This document shows, piece after piece, positions 28,698 through 40,100 of a DNA stretch of 51,122 bases. The notes below the pieces were generated by a model. It did no database searches. It was given only the letters and a program-made list of their open reading frames with translations, and was not told the origin of the DNA. Within the stretch, counting starts at the first letter, position 1, and every line of letters begins with the position of its first letter. The stretch is taken from positions 1-51,122 of the IMG/VR virus record IMGVR_UViG_3300044568_002317, one strand, 5' to 3'. Origin of the DNA: a virus. The translations under genes and the position numbers were made by a program.

Positions 28698-29687
28698 TTA
28701 AAACGTAATAGAGCCGCTAGCAGTCCATTTGTAGATTCTGTATCCGCCTGTTGTAGTTACCGTGGGTGAGCCTGTTGTTGACGTTGCAGTTGGATATGCA
28801 TCTGAATAACGAATAATCACTATGCCATCACCGCCATTGCCGCCGGCGCCGGAGTTTGCGCCACCGCCGCCGCCACCACCGCCAAGTTGATTTGTTCCAC
28901 TTGTTGCAATTGTGCCAGTTGCGTCTGATCCACCATTACCGCCTCCTCCTGTACCGCCTGTGCCCACAGTTCTGCCAATATATGTACCGCCGCCACCACC
29001 ACCAGCATAATAAACACTTGTCACTCCATCAGCATAATCACTTGAAGTTCCGGCGCCGCCATTACCGCCAGCACCTGATCCGCCATTTGCGGCTCCACCT
29101 CCTAAACCAGAAGCACCGCCACCACCTCCGCCACCACCAGCGGCAAGAACTCCACCAACGCATCCAGCCCCGCCAGTTGCCCCCTGTGTTGGAGATGTGC
29201 TTGGCGTGTTGCCAGCACCACCCGTTCCAGCAGTTCCGTCTTCGCCACCACCTCCGCCACCCGCGCCACCTGCTACACCGTTTTGTTTTCCAGAGTGAGC
29301 GCCGTCATGTCTGTTACCGCCACCACCACCACCAGCCGCAGTAATTGTTGAAAATACAGAATTTCCGCCAGATGCGCCTTGGTTGGCTTTAGATGCTGTT
29401 CCAGCCCCGCCTCCACCTACTGTCACAGTAATTGAAACACCGGCCGTAACAGAAAAACTTGTTGCGGTTCTCATACCACCGCCGGCACCTCCACCAGCGT
29501 GGTTACATCCACCGCCAGCGCCGCCAGCAACCACAAGATAGTCAACCGTTGGCGTTGGAGAACCTGGCCAAATTCCACCTTGTTTAGATTGCGCTTGCGT
29601 ATTGGTATTCCATATTCCAACGGCCGTCGCCGCTGTTGGCGACGTATAAGTAGAAGATCGCTTACCGCCAGGCCATCTCAAACTCAT
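28698..29687 (-). CDS. Glycine-rich tail fibre/adhesin protein
   Basis: 329 residues. After a 45-residue N-terminal segment (MSLRWPGGKRSSTYTSPTAA) and YLVVAGGAGGG, most of the protein is poly-glycine with Ala, Ser and Asn (for example GGGGGGGASGLGGGAANGGS), ending in DGIVIIRYSDAYPTAT and a final strand YRIYKWTASGSITF. The YLVVAGGAGGG start and IVIIRY end are typical of the glycine-rich fibre domain in many phage receptor-binding proteins, including those forming polyglycine-II bundles in T-even adhesins. It probably contacts the host surface. Its stop is followed directly by the 123-residue gene; its ATG overlaps the previous stop (ATGA). Codon-level Gly runs make it prone to slippage. Confidence 0.85.
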   Translation of the reverse strand: MSLRWPGGKRSSTYTSPTAATAVGIWNTNTQAQSKQGGIWPGSPTPTVDYLVVAGGAGGGCNHAGGGAGGGMRTATSFSVTAGVSITVTVGGGGAGTASKANQGASGGNSVFSTITAAGGGGGGNRHDGAHSGKQNGVAGGAGGGGGGEDGTAGTGGAGNTPSTSPTQGATGGAGCVGGVLAAGGGGGGGGASGLGGGAANGGSGAGGNGGAGTSSDYADGVTSVYYAGGGGGGTYIGRTVGTGGTGGGGNGGSDATGTIATSGTNQLGGGGGGGGANSGAGGNGGDGIVIIRYSDAYPTATSTTGSPTVTTTGGYRIYKWTASGSITF

Positions 29688-30088
29688 GTTATGACCTCAA
29701 AACTTGCAACAAAAACTAATGCTGATGCAGTTCCTGACTGCACACCAACAGATTGATTTTCAGTTACATAAAAATAATTAGTACGGTCAATAACAATAAT
29801 AGAAGAAGTTGGCGGTACTGTTATATTGTAGGCAATATAATACGCTGTACCAGAACCCCAAGTAGGATTGTTGGCAATTGAAACGTATAACGAAGCATTA
29901 GTCCCCGTAACATTTGTTACAACAATACTGTTTATTTTATTTACTGAACCAGCTGTTGGCGTTAACCCAGTTAGAGCAGTTGTCCCGTTGTGTGTCCAAT
30001 TAACTTGTCCAGCCGTTGTTACACTTGGTAAAATATACCCTGTATTTCCATATATAGTTGTTGTGCCAATTAAATTGGGATTTGCCAT
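29684..30088 (-). CDS. Small beta-rich fibre-associated protein
   Basis: 134 residues, all beta-like: NPNLIGTTTIYGNTGYILPS, then VTNVTGTNASLYVSIANNPT and VPPTSSIIVIDRTNYFYVTE. No signal or catalytic motif. The pattern resembles small virion proteins of T4-like phages and the 98-residue protein at 8968-9264. The strong GGAGGAT ribosome-binding site before the ATG at 30088, and position between two fibre genes, suggest a structural component or fibre cap made in quantity. Confidence 0.7.
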   Translation of the reverse strand: MANPNLIGTTTIYGNTGYILPSVTTAGQVNWTHNGTTALTGLTPTAGSVNKINSIVVTNVTGTNASLYVSIANNPTWGSGTAYYIAYNITVPPTSSIIVIDRTNYFYVTENQSVGVQSGTASALVFVASFEVIT

Positions 30089-30091
30089 TTT

Positions 30092-33000
30092 TTATCCTCC
30101 AAATACCATCGAAATTACAAAAATTTTGCCTGGGCTAGATACGCCAGCCAGTTGTGAGCCATTACCAATAAAATAGTTACCAGTTATGTTAGCGGTGGCA
30201 GAAATTAATCCACCTGTTCGTAAATTACCACCAGTGATGTTGCCAGTTGCTGATATTAATCCTGCAGTTTGCAAATTACCACCTGTAATATTACCAGTTG
30301 CTGATATCAATCCGCCAGTTAATATATTGCTACCAATTACATTGCCAGTTGCGGAAACAACAGCATTTGAATAAAGGTTGGTTGCAGTCAATTGACCAGT
30401 TTGAGTTGTGTCACCTGTTCCGTTCACAGCCCACTGCTGTTGACCTCCACGAGCGCCGATTACAAAGTATCGTACTTCGGCAGCTGCTGAATCAGTGATT
30501 CTTCCACGTTCTAAGAAAAGACCGTTGGTTGCGCTGGCACTGGTATTATTTTGGTTATCATACAATATTGTTTGATTGTATGTTCCGTTTTGCAAATTGC
30601 CTTGAAATCCAATACCAGTGGTACTAGTAATAATCAGCTGACTGCCAGTTACAGTACCGGTTGCTGATATTAATCCACCTGTTATGATATTACCACCAGT
30701 TACGTTTGCACTTACCGAAACTGTGGTTCCTGTATGAGTTGTGGCATTGACATTGGCACCACCTAGTATGTTGCCACCAGTGATATTGCCAGTTGCTGAT
30801 ATCAATCCACCTGTAAGAAAGTTACCACCGGTGATATTACCAGTAGTCGATACTGGATTTGATCCTAATGCAGCCAAATTGGCCACTACGTTGGCATTAC
30901 CATAACTTGATCCGCCTGCAATACCAGTCAGCTGTGAGCCGTTGCCAATGAAGAAGTTGCCAGCAATATTGCCAGTTGCTGAGATCAACCCAGCAGTTAT
31001 GATATTCTCACCTGTGATGTTGCCAGTTGCAGATACTAATCCACCTGTTAGCAAATTGCCACCTGTAATGTTTGCTGTAACTGATACAGTTGTACCTGTA
31101 TGAGTGGTTGCATTGACGTTTGCACCACCTAATATGTTACCACCTGTGATGTTGCCAGTTGCAGATACTAATCCACCTGTTAGCAAATTGCCACCTGTAA
31201 TGTTTGCTGTAACTGATACAGTTGTACCTGTATGAGTGGTTGCGTTGACGTTTGCACCACCTAATATGTTACCGCCGGTTATGTTGCCAGTTGCTGAGAT
31301 CAATCCAGCAGTTAAGATATTACCACCAGTGATGTTTGCTGTAACTGAAACTGTGGTACCTGTGTGTGTGGTTGCGTTGACGTTTGCACCACCTAATATG
31401 TTACCGCCGGTTATGTTGCCAGTTGCAGATACTAATCCAGCGGTTAAGATGTTTCCGCCTGTAATATTGGCTGCTGAAGTTATAGTTGATGTAGCTGAAA
31501 TTAATCCCGCAGTACGTAAGTTACCGCCAGTTATGTTGCCCACAGCACTGAGTGCCAGGCCACCAATGTTTGATACTACGACTGTGGTATTGGCAGGAAA
31601 TGTAACGTTACCAGTACCCAATGCAGTACCAATTGTTATGATTGTGTTTGAACTGGCAACACCTGCTGTGCCAATATTGATGTTCTTTGTTGCACCAAGT
31701 ACTGTGGCACCTGTGCCAAGATTATATGTGGCATTAGCTGTGGATGTGCCAACGCTGGCATTGGCATTGGCTACGGTTAGTGATCCAGTTGCTGATATCA
31801 AACCCGTAGTTAGCAAGTTGCCACCTTGTATGTTACCGACGGCACTAACAATACCTGCACTAGTAATAGTAAGCCTGGCAACACCACTGGTAGCAAATGT
31901 TAACGCACCAGTACGCAGATTATACAGACTCATGTCAGTGCCGCTATGATACAAATATCCGTGGCTTGAGACGCCATTTGCAAGGTCAAGAATTGCGTCA
32001 GTGGCACCATTGATTGCCACTATACCGCGGCTGGCAGAGGCGTAAGTAGTATAGGTTCCTCCAACTGTGAGCTGTCGGCCGGCAATCACCCCATTACCAG
32101 TGGCCGAAATTATACCAGCAGTTCGTAAATTACCACCTTGTACATTTCCAGTCACACTCAAATTGGCACCGGTGTTGACATTGCCTGTGCCGTTAGGCGT
32201 TAGCACAATATTGGCATTGGCTGCAGATGTTTGAATATCCAATTGAGCTGAATCAACTATGGCGCCCGACAATATCAAATTACCAGCAGTGATATTGCCG
32301 GTGCTCACTGTCAAACTTGAGCCAGTAATGCCAGCACCTGTTATTGCGCCAGTGGCAGAGATCAGTCCAGCAGTTAATATATTTCCACTGGTTGTGTTGG
32401 CTGTGACAGTCAATGATCCAAGTGTACCAACGGAAGTAATGTTTGTTTGTGCGGCTGTGGTTAGTGTACCCACAATGCTAGTACCCGACAAATTACCACC
32501 AGTAATGTTACCAGCAGCAGAGATCACTCCACCAGTTAGTAAATTACCACTTGTAATATTGCCTGCGGCATTCAAGTTGCCACCGGTGATGTTTGCACTT
32601 ACTGATACTGTGGTGCCTGTGTGAGTGGTAGCATTAACGTTAGCACCACCAAGAATGTTACCACCAGTGATGTTGCCTGTTACTGATAAACTGCCTAATG
32701 TGCCAACTGAAGTAACTTGTGTTTGACTTGCATTTACACTGAATGTGGTGCCAGTAAGTGTGAGCCCAGTGCCAGCATTGTATGTGCCAGAACCTGAAAA
32801 TTGTGTGAATGTTATGTTATTGCCGGCAAATCCAACATTTGATACAGTCGAAGTTTGGATCCATCCTGTGTTGCCATATACGTTGCCACTGGTAACAAAC
32901 ATAAAGTCACCGGCTTCAACTTCAGGTACGCTATTATAATCACTTGCACGAGTGATTGCTGTGGCATTGCTCCAAACATACACGCCATTGGTCACTGCAT

Positions 33001-34135
33001 TGGCTTCATTTAGCACTAGAATTCTAGTGCTTGCTGTTTGCACATTAACTGTGTCAATCAAATCAAACGTGCCGGTTGTGGTCAATGTGGCATCAACACC
33101 ATTGGCGCCTGGACCATTGTAATAGGTAATTGCACCACTGGTAATGGTGGCCAATGTGGTCGGAGTGGCAGCCGTTACAGCGTCGTGTACGTTGAGTCCA
33201 GTGACAAAATTGTCAACATACAATTTGTTTACAGCATCACCATCGGCTACCGGAGTAGGTACATTGTTAATGTATTCGTTATTGACATTGATATTACCAG
33301 TTGCACTGAGTGTTAGATCGCCTGTGGATACCAGTGTTAACCCAGTGCCAACTATCTTGTTAGTGTTAACATTGCCGCCTGTGATATTACCTGTGGCATT
33401 GATCAATCCACCTGTCAACAAGTTGCCACTGGTTGTGTTGGCTGTGACAGTCAATGATTCAAGTGTACCAACTGAAGTAATATTAGTTTGTGTCGCAGTA
33501 GCCAATGTACCTGTAATATTGGTACCTGACAAGTTGCCGCCAGTAATGTTGCCAGTTGCTGATATCAATCCGCCAGTTAATAAATTACCACCTGTAATGT
33601 TGCCACTTGCACTTAACACGCCAGTAATGTACTCACCTGTGGTGGCAAATACTGCTACATTGCCAGTTCCGCCAACACCTACAGAGACATTGCCACCAGA
33701 ACTAACTACAGTGACATTTGATGTGCCGTTGTTGATATTTGCCACACTTGTAATAACACCAGTTAGCAAAGCGCCATTACCTAAAATATAGTTGCCGGTT
33801 ACATTGGCAGTGGTTGTAACTGGACCAGTTAGGCTGACCAGGTTGCCAGTGTAGGTAGGCAGATATGCTTCTACATTGGTATTTGAATAAGAACCTCCAC
33901 CAGCGATGCCAGTTAGAAATGCACCGTTGCCGATAAAATAGTTGCCAGTGGCAATATTACCAGTCATGCTAAATGCCTGCACAACGTTTAGCACGTTGGC
34001 AGATATTACATTGGCTTGGATTACATTGGCAATGCTTAGAACACGAGTCCAGCTGGTATTGGCCGTGGCATATTCGTATGCTACATTGTTTACAACGGCA
34101 ATTTGCCCGTTAGTCGGCGATACAGGAAAGCTCAT
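30092..34135 (-). CDS. Tail fibre with ITGGN repeats (1347 aa)
   Basis: 1347 residues. The N-terminus MSFPVSPTNGQIAVVNNVAY matches the larger fibre gene upstream (MAFPISPTNGQVTVVNQVSY), so the two are paralogues probably attached to the same site. Residues about 230-460 form a non-repeat domain (VNKLYVDNFVTGLNVHDAVT, RILVLNEANAVTNGVYVWS) that recurs in the other fibres. Most of the rest is 17-residue units of the type ITGGNLLTGGLISATGN, with 44-residue super-repeats carrying GGANVNATTHTG. A further patch near the C-terminus (LYDNQNNTSASATNGLFLER) may be a distinct tip domain. It is probably a long, thin, beta-helical fibre that binds the host. Read from AAGGATG before the ATG. Confidence 0.85.
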   Translation of the reverse strand: MSFPVSPTNGQIAVVNNVAYEYATANTSWTRVLSIANVIQANVISANVLNVVQAFSMTGNIATGNYFIGNGAFLTGIAGGGSYSNTNVEAYLPTYTGNLVSLTGPVTTTANVTGNYILGNGALLTGVITSVANINNGTSNVTVVSSGGNVSVGVGGTGNVAVFATTGEYITGVLSASGNITGGNLLTGGLISATGNITGGNLSGTNITGTLATATQTNITSVGTLESLTVTANTTSGNLLTGGLINATGNITGGNVNTNKIVGTGLTLVSTGDLTLSATGNINVNNEYINNVPTPVADGDAVNKLYVDNFVTGLNVHDAVTAATPTTLATITSGAITYYNGPGANGVDATLTTTGTFDLIDTVNVQTASTRILVLNEANAVTNGVYVWSNATAITRASDYNSVPEVEAGDFMFVTSGNVYGNTGWIQTSTVSNVGFAGNNITFTQFSGSGTYNAGTGLTLTGTTFSVNASQTQVTSVGTLGSLSVTGNITGGNILGGANVNATTHTGTTVSVSANITGGNLNAAGNITSGNLLTGGVISAAGNITGGNLSGTSIVGTLTTAAQTNITSVGTLGSLTVTANTTSGNILTAGLISATGAITGAGITGSSLTVSTGNITAGNLILSGAIVDSAQLDIQTSAANANIVLTPNGTGNVNTGANLSVTGNVQGGNLRTAGIISATGNGVIAGRQLTVGGTYTTYASASRGIVAINGATDAILDLANGVSSHGYLYHSGTDMSLYNLRTGALTFATSGVARLTITSAGIVSAVGNIQGGNLLTTGLISATGSLTVANANASVGTSTANATYNLGTGATVLGATKNINIGTAGVASSNTIITIGTALGTGNVTFPANTTVVVSNIGGLALSAVGNITGGNLRTAGLISATSTITSAANITGGNILTAGLVSATGNITGGNILGGANVNATTHTGTTVSVTANITGGNILTAGLISATGNITGGNILGGANVNATTHTGTTVSVTANITGGNLLTGGLVSATGNITGGNILGGANVNATTHTGTTVSVTANITGGNLLTGGLVSATGNITGENIITAGLISATGNIAGNFFIGNGSQLTGIAGGSSYGNANVVANLAALGSNPVSTTGNITGGNFLTGGLISATGNITGGNILGGANVNATTHTGTTVSVSANVTGGNIITGGLISATGTVTGSQLIITSTTGIGFQGNLQNGTYNQTILYDNQNNTSASATNGLFLERGRITDSAAAEVRYFVIGARGGQQQWAVNGTGDTTQTGQLTATNLYSNAVVSATGNVIGSNILTGGLISATGNITGGNLQTAGLISATGNITGGNLRTGGLISATANITGNYFIGNGSQLAGVSSPGKIFVISMVFGG
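31019..31282 (-). repeat. Near-identical 132-base tandem duplication
   Basis: 31019-31150 and 31151-31282 differ at only four positions by eye. Each encodes 44 residues combining one 17-residue unit and a 27-residue NILGGANVNATTHTG-type unit. Diverged copies flank it. It implies recent unequal exchange inside the 1347-residue fibre gene. Confidence 0.85.
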
Positions 34136-34144
34136 TTAGCATCC

Positions 34145-37100
34145 TTATTGTTTGCCAATCACGACTTCAATTGTGCCCTCGCCGCCTGTAAAGTTTTCTA
34201 ATGATTTGCCAATGATAGTGCCCACAACTGGAACTGCATCTACACATGCTCTTGCTTGTCCATTTCCATTTGATACCATTAAATCTCCTTTGGCGACTGG
34301 TCCCACAACTTTTACAGGTACTCGACCAGTCAGTGCCACAGAAACAATATATATGCCGCTGAGTCCTGCATTCATCAAATACGCCGGGTTAGTTGATACC
34401 ACTCCAGCAACTCGTTTGCTGGAATCTGTGGTACTTATAGTAACTTCCTCATCGCCTCCAAATTCAAGTACAGTACCTGGTTCATATTCAGCGTCTGCAC
34501 GATAGTTTTCTGCCAAGTCAGCGTACTGTGCTGATGTGGCCTTGGCAAACACAGTGTTAAAATACACACTTGAGCTACCAATATTACCAATGCCGTTACC
34601 GTTAGCGTTTACAATGTTGCCTCCAGTGATTGTGCCAGTTGACACAGTCAAACTAGATCCAGTAATTGCAGCACCTGTAATTGCACCAGTAGCACTTATC
34701 AATCCACCAGTTCTCAAGTTGCCAGCATCAACGTTACCAGTAACAGTAACTGAAGTTAATGTACCAACTGATGTGATATTTGGCTGTGCGGCTGTGGTCA
34801 CTGTACCTGCTGTGGTTGCACTTGTTGCCGCACCGGTTAATGCACCAACAAATGTTGTACTAGTAACACTAGTCAATCCAGTTACCGTAGTTACTGTGCT
34901 ACCTAATGTTAGTGCAGTGCTACCAAGGGTAACGGATGCATTAGCCAATCTGGCTTGAGCCAGGGTGCCTGAACTAATATTGGTAGCACTGATTGACGTA
35001 ACGTTTGCGCCTGATCCATTAAGTGTGCCAACAAAATTGCCACTTGTGGTATTGCCTGTAACTGCCAAACTACCTAGCGTACCAACTGAAGTAATATTAG
35101 TTTGTGCCGCAGTGGTCAATGTACCCACAATACTGGTACCTGATAGGTTGCCACCTGTGATATTGCCAGTAGCACTAATCAAACCCGCAGTTCGTAAGTT
35201 GCCACCTTGTACATTTCCAGTCACACTCAGATTAGCACCGGTGTTGACATTGCCAGTACCATTTGGTGTAAACACAATATTGGCATTGGCTGCAGATGTC
35301 TGAAGGTCCAGTTGGGCTGAATCAATAATGGCACCACTTATTAGCAAATTGCCGCCTGTGATATTGCCAGTGCTCACTGTCAAACTTGAACCAGTAATGC
35401 CAGCACCTGTTATGGCGCCAGTGGCTGAGATCTGTCCAGCAGTTAATAAGTTGCCACCAGTAACGTTGGCTGTTACTGAAACTGTGGTTCCTGTATGTGT
35501 TGTGGCATTGACATTGGCACCACCTAACACATTACCACCTGTAATGTTGCCAGTTGCACTTATCAATCCACCTGTTAAGATATTACCACCAGTAACGTTG
35601 CCGCTTGCACTATAGCTGGCTGCTTGACTTCCACCACCAATTGATAGCAGTCCGGCAGTAATAATATTACCACCAGTGATGTTACCAGCAGCAGAGATCA
35701 ATCCACCTGTTAGTATGTTACCACTAGTGACGTTACCAACAGCACTAATACCAAGACTACTTACCCAAACATTGCTTGTGCTGTTGTAAAGCCAAGTAAT
35801 AAACGCACCACCAATTGGACCAACTTCAATACCACCACCATTGGCTGCGGCACTGTTAATTGCATTGTTGGCATAGTTGACTGTCAAGTCGTTTGTACTG
35901 ACCACGTTGGAGTTAATGGTAGTTGTTGTACCGTTAACTTGCAAATTTCCATTGATGATAACATGGCCTGTATTGCCTATGTTGTATGGGTCAATAGTAA
36001 TTGTGTCACCCAAACTGCTGATCAAATCACTAGTAATAGTGATATTACCTGTGTTAACGTTACCACCAGTTATGTTACCAGTTGCCGATACTTGACCGCC
36101 TGTTCGAATATTGCCGCCGGTGATGTTGCCAGTTGCACTTATCAATCCACCTGTTAGGATATTTGCGCCAGTAATATTACCACCTGCACTTGCAGTACCA
36201 CCTGTGGCCAAGTTGCCACCTGTAACAGTGCCACTTGCACTTACTACGCCGGTAACATATTCACCAGTTGTGGCAAACACAGCCACGTTTGATGTGCCAC
36301 CAATTCCAATAGCAACGTTGCCGCCTGAACTTACTACACGTACATTTGATGTTCCATTTTGGATACTTGTGGCATCAATGCCAGTTAATTGACTACCATT
36401 GCCTAGAAAGTAACTGCCCGAAATATTACCAGTTGTAGAAATATTACCTGTGCCAACTATGCCTAAGGTGTTTACGTTACCAGTAGAACTTAAGGTTGAT
36501 CCTGTGATAGTTGTTGCAGTAATTGCGCCGCCTGCTGATATTAGCCCACCAGTTAATAAATTGCCACCTGTTACGTTACCTGTTGCACTTGCAGTACCAC
36601 CTGTGGCCAAATTGCCACCTGTTATGGTAGCAGCCGAAGTAATTGTACCAGTTGAACTAATCAATCCACCAGTTAAGACGTTACCACCAGTAATATTGGC
36701 TGCTGACGTGATTGTTGATGTGGCACTTATCAATCCACCTGTTAGGATATTGCCACCGGTTACGTTTGCTGTTACTGAAACTGTGGTACCTGTGTGAGTG
36801 GTTGCGTTGACGTTGGCACCACCTAATATGTTACCACCTGTGATATTGCCGGTTGCTGATATCAACCCGCCTGTAAGTACATTACCACCAGTTGTATTGC
36901 CTGTGACAGTTAATGAACCTAATGTGCCAACTGAAGTGATACTAGTTTGTGCCGCAGTTGTTAATGTTCCTGCTAGATAAGTTGCTGACACTAAATAACC
37001 AACACTTATTTGTGATAATATACCACTCATTACTATATTACCATTTCCTGATACAGTTATTGTACCAGTAGTTAAACTACTTAATGTGCCAACTGATGTG

Positions 37101-40100
37101 ATATTGGGTTGAGCGGCTGTGGTCAATGTGCCCACAATGTTAGTACCTGACAAGTTACCACCTGTGACATTACCAGTTGCTGAGATCAATCCACCAGTTA
37201 AGATGTTACCACCGGTAACGTTTGCACTTACTGAAACTGTGGTACCTGTGTGTGTTGTGGCATTAACGTTTGCACCGCCTAAGATGTTACCACCTGTAAT
37301 GTTACCGGTTGCACTAATCAATCCAGCAGTTCTCAAGTTGCCGCCATCGATATTGCCACTTGCACTCACAGTAGCACCAGTCACACCAGCACTAGCACCA
37401 GCCAACACAGTTTCGCCACCTGCGGGGTTGGTCATTACAATTGCTGTAGCATTGGCGCTAATCTGAGCATTGCCCAAATAAATTGTGCTGTTGCTCAACC
37501 ATAAATCGTTCCAACGTTGTGTAGAACTACCCAAGTTATATGTGACATTAGCACTAGGCAACACATTGCCTTTCATGGTCAATGCGCCTTCACTAAACAC
37601 AGCAACGTTAGAATTACCGTTGATGGTTATGTTGGCATTGCCATTGGCAGTTTGAATGTCAATTTGGCTTGTGCCATTTTGTACTCTATCTCCAATGATG
37701 TTACCGCTGAGTGTGGCATTTCCTGTCACAGTCAAGTTGCCATTGATGGTTACATCAGTTGAGCTAACAACCATGACATTTGATGTTCCGCCAACTGACG
37801 TTGTAACATTGCCACCTGAGCTCACAACTGTGACGTTACTTGTGCCGTTGTTGATATTGGCAACTGATGTAATAATACCGCTTAGTTGGCTGCCATCACC
37901 ATAGTAGGTGGTAGCATATACGTTGCGAAATTCCTGTAAATTTGATCCAATGTCATATGCTGAATTGGCGTTGACCAACATACTGCCAGAAATAGCAATG
38001 TTGGCCACAACACCTGCAGCAAACGCCGGACTTACAATGTCAACCCAATAATCAGCGGTGCCATCATCAATGTATTCATACAGGATGTCGGTGGTAATGT
38101 TGTACCACTGGTCACCAACTGTAGGTCCTGGTGGAGGTGTTGTGTTTGCGGTATAGGTAATACCAAATGATCTTGGTGTACCGTTGGCATAGTAGAAATT
38201 ATCACTAAGTAAACCGCCTGCTGCCACATTGCCAGCAGTTGATATGTTACCACCAGCAATATTTGCCGCTGAGGTAATGTTGCCAGTAGCACTAACAAGT
38301 CCACCAGTCAATACATTGCCACCAGTGATATTGCCAGTAGCACTTGCTGTACCCCCTGTGGCCAAGTTGCCACCGGTAATTGTGGCCGCACTTGTAATAG
38401 TTGATGTAGCAGATATCAAACCACCTGTCAATACATTGCCACCAGTGATATTGCCAGTAGCACTTGCTGTACCCCCTGTGGCCAAATTGCCGCCAGTGAC
38501 AGTGCCGCTTGCACTTAACACACCAGTAATGTATTCGCCTGTGGTAGCAAATACTGCCACGTTGGCAGTTCCGCCTACACTGACTGCTACGTTGGCATTG
38601 GCAGCATAAATGCTGACATTTGATGTGCCGTTGTTGATGTTGGCAACACTTGTGATAACACCGCTTAGGAACGCACCGTTACCCAAGATGTAATTACCAG
38701 TGACGTTGCCAGTTGCTGATAATTGACCAGCAGTTAAGATATTGCCACCAGTGATGTTACCTGTAGCACTTGCAGTACCACCTGTGGCCAAATTGCCACC
38801 AGTTATAGTAGCAGTAGCACTAACTAGTCCACCAGTTAAGATGTTTGCGCCAGTAATGTTGGCTGCACTTGTGATTGTTGATGTGGCAGAAATCAATCCA
38901 CCAGTTAAAACATTTCCACCAGTAATGTTGCCAGTTGCTACAACTTGCGCACCAGAGTTTAAGTTACCACCAGTAATGTTGGCAGTTGCACTTACCAATC
39001 CACCTGTTAATACATTGCCACCAGTAATGTTGGCAGTAGCACTTACCAATCCACCAGTCAAGACATTACCACCAGTAATGTTGGCAGTAGCACTTACCAA
39101 TCCACCAGTCAAGACATTACCACTAGTAAGGTTGCCAGAGGCTGTAATTACATTGTCGCTGTTAATATTTTTAGCATTCACCCAGGTACTTGAATTGCCA
39201 ATTTGTTGAATATTGGCGCCTGAAGCTATTGCTCCATCAGCAACAACTAGGCCAGTTGTAAACAAGCCAAACAAACCTGGCTGAGTAGTACTCTCGCCAA
39301 TTCTCACAAGTGCATTACCATTTGCACCTGCTTGATATAAGAATATATTAGCTGATATATTTCCACTATTTTGGAACTCTATTAAGCTGTTTCCAGCAGC
39401 ATTTTGTATCCCCGGGGCAATAATATTACCAGTTGCACTAACAAGTCCACCTGTTAGGATATTACCACCTGTGACATTGGCAGCTGATATAATGTTGCCA
39501 CTAGCACTTATTAATCCAGTGACATATTCGCCTGTAGTTGCAAACACAGCCACGTTTGCTATGCCGCCAATTCCAATGGCAACGTTGCCACCTGCGCTCA
39601 CAACACGAACATTTGAGTTTCCATTTTGAATGCCAGCAGCATCAATGCCAGTAAGTTGGCTACCATTACCAATGAAATAGTTACCAGTAACATTGCCTGT
39701 TGCTGACACTTGACCAGCAGTTAGAATGTTGCCGCCTGTGATATTGGCAACTGAGGTAATAGTTGATGTAGCAGATATCAATCCACCAGTTAAGATGTTG
39801 CCACCAGTTACGTTGCCAGTTGCAGAGATCAGTCCACCTGTCAATAAGTTTGCGCCTGTAATATTGGCTGCTGATGTAATTGTTGATGTGGCACTCACCA
39901 ATCCACCAGTTAGTACATTGCCGCCGGTTACGTTACCTGTTGCACTTGCAGTGCCACCTGTGGCTAAATTGCCACCTGTGATTGTGGCTACAGCAGATAT
40001 CAATCCACTAGTTAACACATTACCACCAGTTACGTTACCAGTAGCACTTGCAGTACCACTTGTGGCCAAGTTGCCACCTGTGATTGTGGCTACAGCAGAT

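Noticed and set aside
28856-29344. His/Arg/Leu-rich plus-strand frame of 162 codons
   Set aside because: It is the antisense of glycine codons in the glycine-rich fibre gene (GGN read back as NCC in another frame).
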